DNA of 64,000 nucleotides from Nautilus pompilius. Lineage: Eukaryota; Mollusca; Cephalopoda; Nautilida; Nautilidae. The notes under the pieces are model-generated. The model searched no databases, had not been told where the DNA came from, and saw only the letters and a list, made by a program, of their open reading frames with translations. The stretch spans positions 124,001-188,000 of the forward strand of contig JACATO010001097.1 of the NCBI GenBank assembly GCA_018389105.1, read 5' to 3'. Below, piece after piece: positions 36,605 to 47,500 of the stretch; the first letter of the stretch is position 1, and each line of letters starts with the position of its first letter. A program made the position numbers and the translations under genes.

Positions 36605-36685
36605 TCAAGACTCTGGCGAGCTGTTCTTCTGTTTTTGATCTTGGTTTATCAATTCTATGTCCAATCTCTCTTTAGCTCTGTACAC
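36605..36685 (-). CDS. PAM16: PAM16 exon 4 (C terminus and stop)
   Basis: Acceptor TTACCAG|GTGTAC; encodes [12 protein letters not shown] and a polar tail, ending with TGA at 36607-36605. Confidence 0.95.
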   Translation of the reverse strand: MYRAKERLDIELINQDQKQKNSSPES

Positions 36686-39600
36686 CTGGTAACAACGAGA
36701 GATAATCTTGCAATTAGATTAGAAACCAAGCTGGAACAGTTAGATGGGATTGACTACTTCTGGAGAAAGAAAAATTGTAGAAAATAGCAGACATGTTTCA
36801 GGTGCTCTTCTGAGGGCTTATTCCACAGAATGCATAAATATTAAATTTTTTGTTATAAATGTAATTGTGCTGTTAATTTTATGAATTCTGGAAAAACTGT
36901 TACATGGTGTATAGAAGGACAAGGTATAATTCATCTCCCAAAGACTGGAAACAGTACTTCAGCCACATAGGTGGCGAAAAATCAGGTACCTGTGATGAGA
37001 ATTGTCTTTATGCCACAAGTTCATTTTTTGACAATACTACCTGTGATAGGAAGAGACTTTCAAGAACTGATATACTAAAATCAAATTTAAAAAGAAAATA
37101 ATCAAACATGCTGTATGTTATGTACTCTCACAAGTTGTTTGACTCATTAACTCACATTTAAAACAAGCCATGGATTCTGTAATAACTTACCTTTGACTGT
37201 ATATACAATGAACCTCCCTTGGACTTCTCATTGGTCTCAAAAAGATGCTGGAAATTTTTCTGAATGGTCTCGGCATCATTAACATCACTAACATTTAAAA
37301 TCTGCTTGGCTTCCTGTGAAATAAGACAACAATTTTCATTCAGTTTCACAAACTATATTCCTTGTGTACATATCAGCTACAAACCAAGAGGTAACGTGTC
37401 CATTTTTGAGATAACTGATTTAATATAAACATGTAATCATCTTGTGGGACACATGGCTTTGAAGTGAGTACTTATCCCTGTTAAAGGTAGACTTACAGAT
37501 GTTTAATTTAGTAAACCTTTAATAATATCAGTGGCGTAATTTTGTGTGTACAGCACACACACTACTAATGTTGCAACGTAGCATAATGTGATTACCCTCT
37601 GTGTCTGATGTCTTACAATGTTCTCCAATAAGAGGAAAAGGAAAGGAGACATTGATTTTAAAAACTAATCACCATCAACTAGTATTCATTAATATTCATT
37701 TCTCCAAGCTACAAGAACACATTTTTATTAGATGCCTATAACTCTTTTCAAACCTGAATAACAGGAACTACAAGTGACTGGGAGAGTAAATGAGGAGACA
37801 GAGGATAGACATCTTTGATCAAGGTAATGATGGATTTGCAGACACCTAACAAAAATGTTTACCCAAATAAATCAAAATATTGGACAACTGCATATTTTAG
37901 AATATTTAACACTTGGTTTTGTTTATGCTTACAAGGACTTATTTTTGTGTTTTCAATATCATTTTTCCACACTGCATTTTGCATCTGGAAGTGAAGAGGT
38001 CATACAGGTCATAGAATAAAGTAAATTGGTGCATATCATCAGGTAAAAATGTCAAAATAGTTTTAAGTACTTTTTAAAACAAATATACAGTTGTCTCCCG
38101 GCATTCGAGGGGGTTACGTTCCTAGAGCACCCGCGAATATTGGACGTGGTCCATATAAATGCCTATAAATGTCAAAATATAATAAAAAACATGTAAGTAA
38201 ATACATGATAATAATTTAATAAAAAAATAACACTCAGCGAAACACTAGAGATAGCTACACGTGGTAAACTGGGATGATGCTGGGCTGCATCTGCCTGAGA
38301 CAGCACCTCGTGGGCAGCAGCCAATCAGCAGCGAGGAGAAATGAATGACGCTCTCGGATTGGCTACTTTCAAACCTCCAGCCAATAGCGTTTATTTTATA
38401 CTGATATTTTGCTGAATTTACATTAGTATTTATATTACAAAATTAGCAAATTATATTGTTATTAATAATTTAGCGTTAAAAGCGTGAAAAAATATATATT
38501 GCCACAAAAAAGCCATTAAAAAATCGCGGAAGATATTTGCGATTCCACGAATATGCGGGGGTTTCCACGAACAGTTATTAGTCGGGTTCTAAGGAAAATT
38601 CTGTAAATGCTGAACCGCGATTACGCGGGGGTCGACTGTATTGCCTGGCAAAGAATTTGCTTTATAGATATGATGGCCTTTAATTGTTACGTTTACAGAT
38701 ACTAACAAAAACCAGCCATTTGGTTTCAGTTGGCTGCTGCCTATTTCAAAGTCTTTCACATCAATCAGTGCTGGTACTTCCCTACCTGCATATTTACCCT
38801 TTGTCCCTGTAGGATTATAGGATACTGTTGTTTCGTAATACTTTAAAAAGCACTCCTGGTTTGGACAAGTGAGTGCCATATCACTGATCATGTGATGCCT
38901 GGTGTGCATGGTAATTATGCCCCATTGTGCACTCTTACCATATCGACACTCTACTATGCCAATTCTTTCTACATCTTCACTCATTTAAAATTCCCGTACT
39001 AAGTATCAAGTCTGTACATGAGTTAGAATCAAGAGCTGAAATGTCAAAGACAGAAAGCTATACACTGCAAACTAAGCAAATTCTACAAGAATTAATGAGG
39101 CAGCAAGGAAATTTGGCATCAACAGGAATGGAATTCAAGAGTAAATGCAATACAGTGATAAGGGGAAAAATAATTATGAACTTGACGAAGATGAGGAAGT
39201 GGCTACTTGTGGGTGGTCAAAAAATAAGATGATGATGAAAGAGACTAATGAATTTTTTTATTGGTTTTCCAAATGGCTTTGCAAATGGACGAAGCACCAC
39301 ACATTTCTAAGAGATAGAAAGCAAATGTCCCCGAGACCAGGAGGAGGAAGTAAAAGCACTCCTTCATTACATCAATGTCTTTATCAGAAACATGGCTGAG
39401 ATAGCTGTTTGTTCTGACATGCTGGGCAGTGTAACTCTGTGCTACTCTGGTAAGAAAACTATGGGCTTGGGGCAATGGCTGATGGGTAAAAACTATTGTC
39501 CTTAATGTTTTGAAAGGGAAACAATAATGGGAAGCACATGTGGATAGTGTGGAGGGCAGAACCAACAGGTAAAAAACGTGTAGAATTTCTTGCTTCCTAA

Positions 39601-41105
39601 TGTGATCAGGAAGTGTTTAAAAAAAGACAGGCACATATCCAGAGTGATGACACGTGGAATGCAGATTCAGATTCAAGTGATGAGAGACTGCAGTGTCAGG
39701 CGTAGTGCAAGTGATTAATAACGTTGAGGCTGAATGGTGCCGCAATGAAAGAGTAGGAAAGTTTTTCATTTCCAAAATACTTAATTTCTGATAAGTCGAT
39801 CGTGTTTTCTGTTACGTTAATATAAATCGTGCCTGGCTTAGAAGAAGAATCATAATACATAACTGTTGCTGTACAAAGTCTTCAGAAGTGAGTTAGATCT
39901 GCTGTCGGGTGAGCACAGCAGAAAACAGGTACAGAGGCTAGCATACCTGCTGCTGTACAAAAAGAAAACAAAACAAAAAAAAAAGCTGTTGTTTACCTGT
40001 ATGGACATTCCTGTCAGAGAGTCAGCTGCTGCTCGTCTTGCACCTTGACGGCCCCCTCCTGCCTGTCGACTGGCATTGACCTCCTGCTGCACAGCCCGAG
40101 CGAATGCTCTAGCTACTACCTGCACGCCTCCAAGTATAATCTGAGCCAGATACTTTGCCTGGTACAGAAAGAGAAGACAATGCAAACAAAATCAGTATCT
40201 TTAGCATCAACTTGCATTTCACGCGGCCTCCATGAAGCGCTACACTGGGGTGGGGTGGGATCTGTGGTGGGTAACTGACGAGTGGCTATCGCAACAGCGG
40301 CCTAAAGGATGCTTCTTTTAGCGGGTTTCAATGATCGGATGAGATGTCACCATTACGAATTTAAACCGAAGAATGCCTGATTACACACAGAACCTGGCAG
40401 CATCTCCAGTTCCTGATTCAGATAGAGGGCAAAGTTTTTACTTCACTTTTCGCACCATTAACAAGAGGCCCTTGGGTTCCGATCGATATCCCACCCCCCC
40501 CGCCAAAATCCCTCCTCCAAGAAAGGCCCCATCCACTTATAGTTACCTTCTGATGCAGATCTCAGGAGAAGCTGGGAGCTAGCGAAGCTCAAGCCGCCGG
40601 ATGTAATACCGAACGCAAGAGGTGCAGATAAGAAGATGAGGACGACTTCCGATCCGATTGCATCAGTTTATCCCCTACAAACAAAAGGCCCCGCCGTCGG
40701 TCGGCGAAGAAGAAAGGAATACAACTTTGGGACCCGGGGGGTGGGGTGGGGTGGGGTGGGGTTAGGTGGGGACAGGACGGAGCTGGTTAAGTTTGTTACC
40801 GAGATACAGTAACTAAACCCGTCGATGCTGATACTTTACCTTTACAGGTAGGGAGGGGGTGGGTGGGGAAGGGGCGGTTGATCCGGCTGTTCGTCATTAT
40901 GGCATTTACCTGTATCCAACCATTCCTGGCACCGCAGCCATTTAAACGACGACCGTGGATACGTAGAGGAGGAGGCAGACATTTAAACTGTCTGCTGGCC
41001 GTCCCCCGATTCCTCGTATGAATCCTAAACGAGGACCCAAAAATGCTGCCCTCCGTCAAAGGATCATCGCAATTAACCCCCCAACCGGGGACATTTCCTT
41101 ACCAT
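36605..41105 (-). CDS. PAM16: PAM16 / Magmas, mitochondrial import motor subunit TIM16
   Basis: A J-like subunit of the TIM23 presequence translocase-associated motor at the matrix side of the inner membrane. It binds PAM18 and limits its stimulation of mtHsp70. Coding exons on the minus strand: 41105-41103 (ATG only), 40158-39997, 37313-37191 and 36685-36605, giving 122 residues (human 125). Residues 2-21 are the hydrophobic [20 protein letters not shown] segment, very close to metazoan PAM16. Residues 56-122 carry the J-like fold starting [25 protein letters not shown] lies where true J proteins have HPD, the hallmark loss in PAM16. The C terminus is [15 protein letters not shown] and a short tail. 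All junctions are phase 0. Confidence 0.97.
37191..37313 (-). CDS. PAM16: PAM16 exon 3 (J-like domain)
   Basis: 123 bases, 41 codons, acceptor TTTCACAG|GAAGCC, donor TCAAAG|GTAAGT. It encodes [11 protein letters not shown] to GGSLYIQSK. Confidence 0.97.
38088..38638 (-). mobile_element. 551-bp TA-flanked MITE, copy 2 (inverted relative to copy 1)
   Basis: Flanked by TA at 38086-38087 and 38639-38640. Its right end reads GGGGGTCGACTG, the complement of copy 1's left end. Full-length match to 28176-28726 in opposite orientation. It carries CCAAT-type pentamers near 38321, 38350 and 38382. Confidence 0.9.
38639..38984 (-). CDS. Unrecognised open frame inside PAM16 intron, running into a MITE
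   Basis: Opens at an ATG with an in-frame TAA immediately upstream ([20 protein letters not shown]). It has a protein-like composition: [21 protein letters not shown], then [21 protein letters not shown] and [19 protein letters not shown]. After about 115 codons it crosses the boundary of MITE copy 2, and the last 16 codons (to the stop at 38589) come from the MITE. I do not recognise the family. It could be a fragment of a transposon or a retrocopied gene whose end was cut off by the MITE, or a chance open frame. It is on the same strand as PAM16. Confidence 0.35.
39997..40158 (-). CDS. PAM16: PAM16 exon 2
   Basis: 162 bases, 54 codons, acceptor TGTACCAG|GCAAAG, donor ATACAG|GTAAAC. It encodes [11 protein letters not shown] through a Gly/Ala/Arg-rich linker to SLTGMSIQ. 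Confidence 0.97.
40159..41102 (-). other. PAM16 intron 1 with G-rich tract
   Basis: CpG-rich intron next to the divergent promoter. It contains the GGGGTGGGGT tract at 40734-40771. Open frames here are artefacts of GC content. Confidence 0.7.
40734..40771 (+). repeat. (GGGGT)n tract, potential G-quadruplex
   Basis: At least six G4 runs separated by single T or TTA on the plus strand, which is the template strand for PAM16, about 350 bp inside PAM16 intron 1. Confidence 0.8.
41103..41105 (-). CDS. PAM16: PAM16 exon 1 (start codon only)
   Basis: AGAA-ATG|GTAAGG on the minus strand. The codon before exon 2 must be Met and the frame agrees, so the first coding exon is just ATG with a strong donor directly after it. 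Confidence 0.85.
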
Positions 41106-41284
41106 TTCTGTCGGGTCCTCGCCACCAGGGGTTTTCCACCACCACCCTGCTTCACATGGCTCAGCCTTCTTACTTCCGGCGACGTGAACTCTGGGAAAAT
41201 GTGCTTCCGGCGTGCATGTGTTCGCGACATCATCTGTCCTGAGTTCTCACCTGGAGTTTCGTCCGCCGGCCCCTCCGCCTGACC
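41106..41284. promoter_or_regulatory. Divergent PAM16/LRRC59 promoter with two ETS sites
   Basis: Only 179 bp separate the two start codons. The interval is CpG-rich, has no TATA box and contains ACTTCCGG (41172-41179) and GCTTCCGG (41203-41210) in the same orientation, 31 bp apart. CTTCCGG is the core of ETS/GABPA sites, common in TATA-less bidirectional promoters and in genes for mitochondrial proteins. GACGTGA (41181-41187) resembles a CRE half-site. Function is inferred. Confidence 0.75.
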
Positions 41285-41374
41285 ATGCCGAGGGAGAACC
41301 TGAAGGACAAGCTGGACGGGAATGAGCTGGACCTGAGCATGGACGGACTGGCCAGTGTCCCCGTCAAGGACTTG
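41285..41374 (+). CDS. LRRC59: LRRC59 exon 1
   Basis: ATG to GACTTG|GTGAGG, 30 codons, phase 0. It encodes [18 protein letters not shown] and VPVKDL. Confidence 0.96.
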
Positions 41375-41556
41375 GTGAGGGCCGGCTTCGGTTTTTAAAT
41401 GTCCCCTCTCACCAGCTGACGTGTCCTTGTGAGTTAGGGTTAGTGGGGGAGAGTCCCCCACCCCCCCCCCAACACACCCCCACCCCCCCCGCCTTCTAGC
41501 GGGACCGGTAAACAGATTTATCCTACTGCGCAACTTTCCAGTATCAATCTGCAGTC

Positions 41557-41593
<37 letters not shown>

Positions 41594-44500
41594 GCCCTTT
41601 AAATGCTAATCTAGTCCATGTCCACGAATGTTGACGGTGGTCGCTCCAACTTCCTTGGGAGACGATATCTGGTGTGACAGCACCCGAGTCTCTCTCGTCT
41701 TCCCCACCCCCAGAGGGAGAGGTGGCTTATGTCGGGCATCCGGGGCCCTCGGGAGGCTGCTTTTCCATTCGCGCTTGTTTTGGGTCGAGACTGGCCAGCC
41801 GGCGGGTGGGACGGGGTTAGTTGGGGGGGGGGGGCTCCCGGGTGAGCTGAGCAGAATTAGCGGGACGACTCGCGTTGACCGGGATCGCCACACTGCTACA
41901 TGCAAAGAATTCGGGTGTGAGGTTCCGTGCTCCCGCCCTCGACCCTAAGCATTCGTCTACACCAGTGGTTCTCAACCCTTTTTTGGGCCATGTCCCACCT
42001 AATCACCTCTAAAATCCTGATGCCCCCCCCCCCATGTGGTGATATATAATTCTTAACTCCGTTTCAGCTGAAGAAGCCTAAAACGCCAATACCTTGGTCT
42101 AAACAGCCTCAAAAGAACATGGCATCCATGAAATAAACAAAAGACAGTTAAAGTTTTGAGCAAGAAATTACTGAAAATATTGTAAGAAAAAATATTAAGT
42201 GGTATTAGATTTTAATAATGATACATATGATAATAAGAGAGAATTCACAGGTAATAAAGAGAGAGAAAATTTCTATATTTATGAAAATATTTGTGGATTG
42301 TCTCACAAAAACAGCAAATAAAAATTCAAAACATGTAATGGAAAACTGAAATGTACTATGAACACAAACTAATTTGAATGGGAGCTTATTTGATCATTTT
42401 AATTACTGTACAATAAAGTATAGGTTCCTATCAAATGCAAAATGCCATTTGAGCACACCTCAAGAAAAGCGGAATAAAGTTAGTGAGACCCTTGTGCTTC
42501 ATGCCTGCTGCAAAGAGATTTTATATTAGGCACTAATTTAGTCAGCTTTAGTCTCAAATCTCCTCGTTTACTGATATCCAGTGAATTTCTTTTCTTCTAG
42601 TAACAAATCATTTACAACGCTAAAGCCACATTCAGCTAAATATGAAGATGGAAACGGTAACAACAGTTTCCTTGCAAAGCTAGTTGAATTTGGGTATTTA
42701 GTTTCTGTCTCATCACAAAGCCATGCCATCGCTCCTTTCATGTTGAATAAAGTTTTAACTGACTCATCATTTTTTATTTCCGAGAGTTCTTCTTGGTACT
42801 GCACTGAAACATCAGATAAATCCATAAGCACTGGCTGCATCACCCACGATGAAAAATTAATCTGTTTTAAATCAGAAAATCTTTCTTTAAAATCAGAGGC
42901 CAATATTTTCAGATGATCCACAATGACAAGCACAGCAGCCTCAGTCGGCTCACATTTTTTTAGCCAATGAAATTGGTCAAAATGTTTGTCAGAAATATTT
43001 TTTTGGCATAACTCTATAAATGAGATAAAGCCAAATATCTTCGCCTTTGCATCAACAAGTGTTTTATTTGTTCCTTGAAGTTGTTTATTCAGCACATTCA
43101 GTTTTTCGAAAATATCTGCTAAATAACTCAAAAACGCTTTTCCATCAACGGTTAGCAGGTGCTTCATTTCAGACTTGTCACTTAGAAAGCCACTAAGTTC
43201 ATCAAACAGTTCCACGAATCTTTTCAAACAATTCCCTTTCGAAAGCCACCGTACCTCAGTGTGAAGTAAAAGACTCACATAGTCTGAATTGTTATCTTCA
43301 CAAAATTTCTCGAAAAGACGCTCACATTTGGCATTAGTTTTGATAGCATTGATAAATTTTATAACTGATTTCAGTACCTCATTAAGTACAGGAGAAATAT
43401 TTTTCGACACTAAGTTCTCTCTATGAATAACTCAGTGCACAAGAAGCATCTCCGGATTCTCATCTTTCATCAATTTTAAGCAGCTATTTTTCTTGCCCAT
43501 AATAACAGGAGCACCATCAGCTGCACAAGATGTTATGTTTTCCATTGGTATATTATTGATATCTAAGTAGTATTTTAGTTTATTATATATATCAGCGGCG
43601 GTAGTGGTGGTATCTAAAGATTTGCAGAATAACATTTCTTCAACAAATTCACCTTTATCAATATATCTTACATAAGTTAGCAATAAGGCCTCACTGCCAC
43701 TCACAGTTGATTCATCCATTTGTACTGAGAATTTTCTTGATTTCAGCTTTTCAACAAGTTGTGTTTCAATATCTTCACTCATTTCATCTATTCTTCTCCT
43801 AACAGTGTCGTTACTGAGTGGCATGGCTTTAACATCTTTGTCATCTTTTTCCAGAACTGTTTTAAGAAATGCAGATATTGATGGTTTAATTAAATCCTCC
43901 CCTATAGTGTGATTTTTTCCAGATTTAGCAATGAGTAAAGAAATTTCATAACTTGCCTCAAGAGTACGACTGATAGTAACAGTTTGTGCAGTGAACAGAG
44001 ACTTTATTGTTGATCTTTTTTCAAACTTATTCTTTAAAGATTTGAAGTAATTCAAATCTGAATTTACATACGCACTATGTTTCGCCTTCAAATGCGCCTC
44101 AAGACGACCTCGTTTCATTGATTCGTTGGTCAAGCATTGTTGGCATAAGAGACAGAAAGGTGACCTTTCATCATGAGCAGCGGGAAATTCCTCTGAATAC
44201 TGACGAACTTTCTTTTTGCTTGCACTACTCATTTTATGCATAGGGGCTGTGACTGAAATAAATGAGTAATCTTAAGAAGTGAAATGCACTTTCAGAATTT
44301 AAGACGTTTAAGTTAACACAAAAATGAAATAAAATAATTAGAACGTTCAAGTAAACACACAAATGAAATGAAGTTAACACATAATTAATAAAACAATGCC
44401 GATTCGTTTTATACAGCATATAAGGACAGACAGTGCGGTACACCAGATTTTTACGAATGTGTGAGAAATTTGTATCACGTATTGACGATAATCGTCTGAC

Positions 44501-47500
44501 AAAAATATGCACACACATACACAATGAATTTGGCAAGACTGTTGTATTATATTAGCATTTGGACTATTAAGTTTTCATCTCTGACACTTTATGTATCTTC
44601 TGGTATCATCATAATACTAAACAATCAAATATATTCACGAGCAACCAAAGAAATATGTATCAATTACCTTGCGTGAAAACACCAAAACAACTTCTTTGTT
44701 TACGAGCTCTGAATTTTCAGAAAATGGAAATGCTCTCCTTTGAGAGAAAACGGAGGAAACAGTTATTATAATGGTAACTTAGCAAAAGCCCTTTGAATCG
44801 CATTTCTAAATCAAATTCAATAAATAAGGTTCTTCCATGACCTCGTGCACTTTGTGTGACGTGCATGAAGAGCGATGGCACAGTGATTATGTAATAACTA
44901 TACAATAAAGACCTTTTTCACTAAAAAAAAAATATTTACTCAAAATAGCATCTGAAACACAAACTTTACCTGATGGAAAATCCAAAAAATAAAAATCGAA
45001 AATTTGGACCCAGACCTCTTCATTCGTACTCAATTGCCCCCTTAAAAATCGAATTGCCCACCTGTGGGGCATACACCCCACGTTGAGAACCACTGGTCTA
45101 GATCGTGGAGCGAGCGAGGTGCTCCCTGGCCATCCCCGGACGTGCATCGTCCTGAATGTCCGGGAGATGGAATTGTCGGAAAAGTGAGACAAATGATGCC
45201 ACACAATGGATGGCAATACCCCGGCACATCTTCAAAGTTGGTAACACCAGTCTGTTTTAAAAGAAAAGAAAAAAGAAAATCCTTGGATGCCTAGACATTG
45301 CAAGGCAGTTACAAAAACAAAAGGTGGTTAACTACCACTTCCATATGAATATAAATATATTGAATATGTTTATTTTTTGCTATTTCAACTAATAATTATA
45401 CTACACCATGTGCATAATTTACAGTAATCTGTTGTTTTATTTTTCCAAATATGTTGGCTTCCAAACTTCTGGCTGTTAGTGTATCCATCTAAATATTGTA
45501 ATACCAGTTTTTCTTAGAAACTGAAGATTGGGGGGGGGGTATTAAAGAAAACTATCATATTACATCTTTTAAAAAGCCATAACTAATCCCACCTATTAGT
45601 TTCAGGTCAGAACTCTCAGGAACCGTTATTTGTATAAATTTATAAAATTTGAAGAAGAAAAAGTTTTTATTTCGTTTCTGAACATTTTTGTAATTGTAGC
45701 AGAAAAATTAATGAAAACTTCTTTAAAAAAACAAAACAAAAAAAAAGTTTTACTACAAAGGTAACTAACTGTTTTGGTACAAATCCCACTGTATCATTGA
45801 TCTAGAGAAGACTTGAGCATTATATCTGACACCTGGTAGCAGTGTACTAGGTCACATGAGATAGATATAGCACCTCTGGACAGGATTCTCTGCAACTAAC
45901 TCACTTTTCTTTTGCTTTCCAGGCAGCTCTTCCAAAGGCAACATGCGTGGATCTCTCTTGCAACTTGCTGACATCACTGCCTGTAAGTATGAGGTACGCG
46001 AGGTGATCTGTATGACCAGCACAGTGGATGGTAGGTTTAATGCATGTATGCTGATCTTGAATAACTGACACTCACAGTTGGTTAGCTACAAAATCCAATG
46101 CTGCTTTTAGAGAGAGAGAGAAAAAAGAACTGGGCAGGTGGAGTGGGGTGAGAAACTTCTGCAGAATTATTTTTTTTTTTTTTGAAAAGCTGTATACCAT
46201 GCTTAAATTCATTCCTGTTCGGCGAGGTTCGCGTCCAGCGGTTTTCCAAGCCATAGCAGTGCTATCTCTTATTCAACTAAGCCCCACTGTCTTCCATAAA
46301 AATGCCGCCCCTTCCTTTGGTCGGTCGGTTGACCACTGGCAATGCACCCCTCACTATGACTCAGCTAGCCAGCCAGCCATGTTTTGTTGGGGCTTGTGGA
46401 TGGCTCATTGAAAATTCCCGTGCTGGATGGTGCGGCACCTAACTCTGGCCGGTTCAAGAACTGTGAAAGCATGGAGTCAAAAGAAGGCTGCTTCAAAATG
46501 CAGGACAGCTCAGCAGCGTCTGCGTTGTCCCCATTGTAGTCGATGACTGATATTGCATTTATGAAGTGATTTACATTCTTTCATTGTAATCTCTGCTGTG
46601 GAGATATAACAGCTTGTTTTTTTTTTTTGGTGGAGAGAAATCTGCACAAGTTGCCACATTTGCAGCCATTTGTCAGGGTTTGGCTTCCATGGTTATTTTT
46701 GCAGCACAGATTGCCCATTCTGTTGGCTTTGGGTGTTCAGGATGTGCATGAACAGTTGTCTCGTGGATTTTTTGTAACTGGAGAATCAACCTGTTAACAG
46801 TTACAAGCTGATTATTACCAACCTACAGATTTCCTATCCAATAGCTCATTGTACAACTACCCTTTTAGGGTCCATCAGTTTCCAAGAACCACTGCAGACT
46901 GAAGCTTCTTGAAATCATGGAGCTGTAGTGACATATTTTGAGTCTCAAGTTGGTTATTTATGTATATATTTAAAATACAAAATAATGAAGATAGACTTTA
47001 AATATCTAAAAACTTTAAATGGTTTCAAAGTCTCTCAGAAGTTATCCAAACTGAGAATATCTGTAACAGGTTATATTTATTGGTCGAAGACTCATTAATA
47101 TAAAATTTTTTTTTTTTCCTACCAGTTTGATGTACCCTTTTATTTTGGTGTCTGGAATCAAAATATATAACAGATAGGGGCTTGATTCCAGTTAATACAA
47201 GAAGTGGATACATCGCACTGGCAGATCCAGATAAATAAAGATGAAACTGTAGTGAGTTCACCTGTTTTTACTTGTATAACATCTCAAGCATCTTTTAATT
47301 AAACTACTCGGTGGTACATTTTCCCCTTTTCTTAAAACTGATCTCTTGTACCTTTCAGGATGCATTTGGCTTCTTGTCTCACCTGGTCAGATTGGATCTC
47401 AGCCGAAACAGCTTGCAGAAACTTCCAGACAACTTTGGACAGCTGATCAACTTGCAGCATCTTGACCTATTAGAGAACAAGTTGCAGATCTTACCACTTT

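Larger units (their letters stand above)
37314..39996 (-). other. PAM16 intron 2-3
   Basis: 2.7 kb intron containing MITE copy 2 and an intact-looking minus-strand open frame of unknown nature (38984-38589). The rest shows nothing recognisable. Confidence 0.7.

Noticed and set aside
39245-39565. 106-residue minus-strand open frame in the PAM16 intron
   Set aside because: Cys/Ser/Phe-rich with no recognisable domain, and no link in frame to the neighbouring 38984 frame.
41099-41533. 144-residue minus-strand open frame over the PAM16/LRRC59 promoter
   Set aside because: Antisense to LRRC59 exon 1 and the promoter; explained by GC-rich sequence and C tracts.
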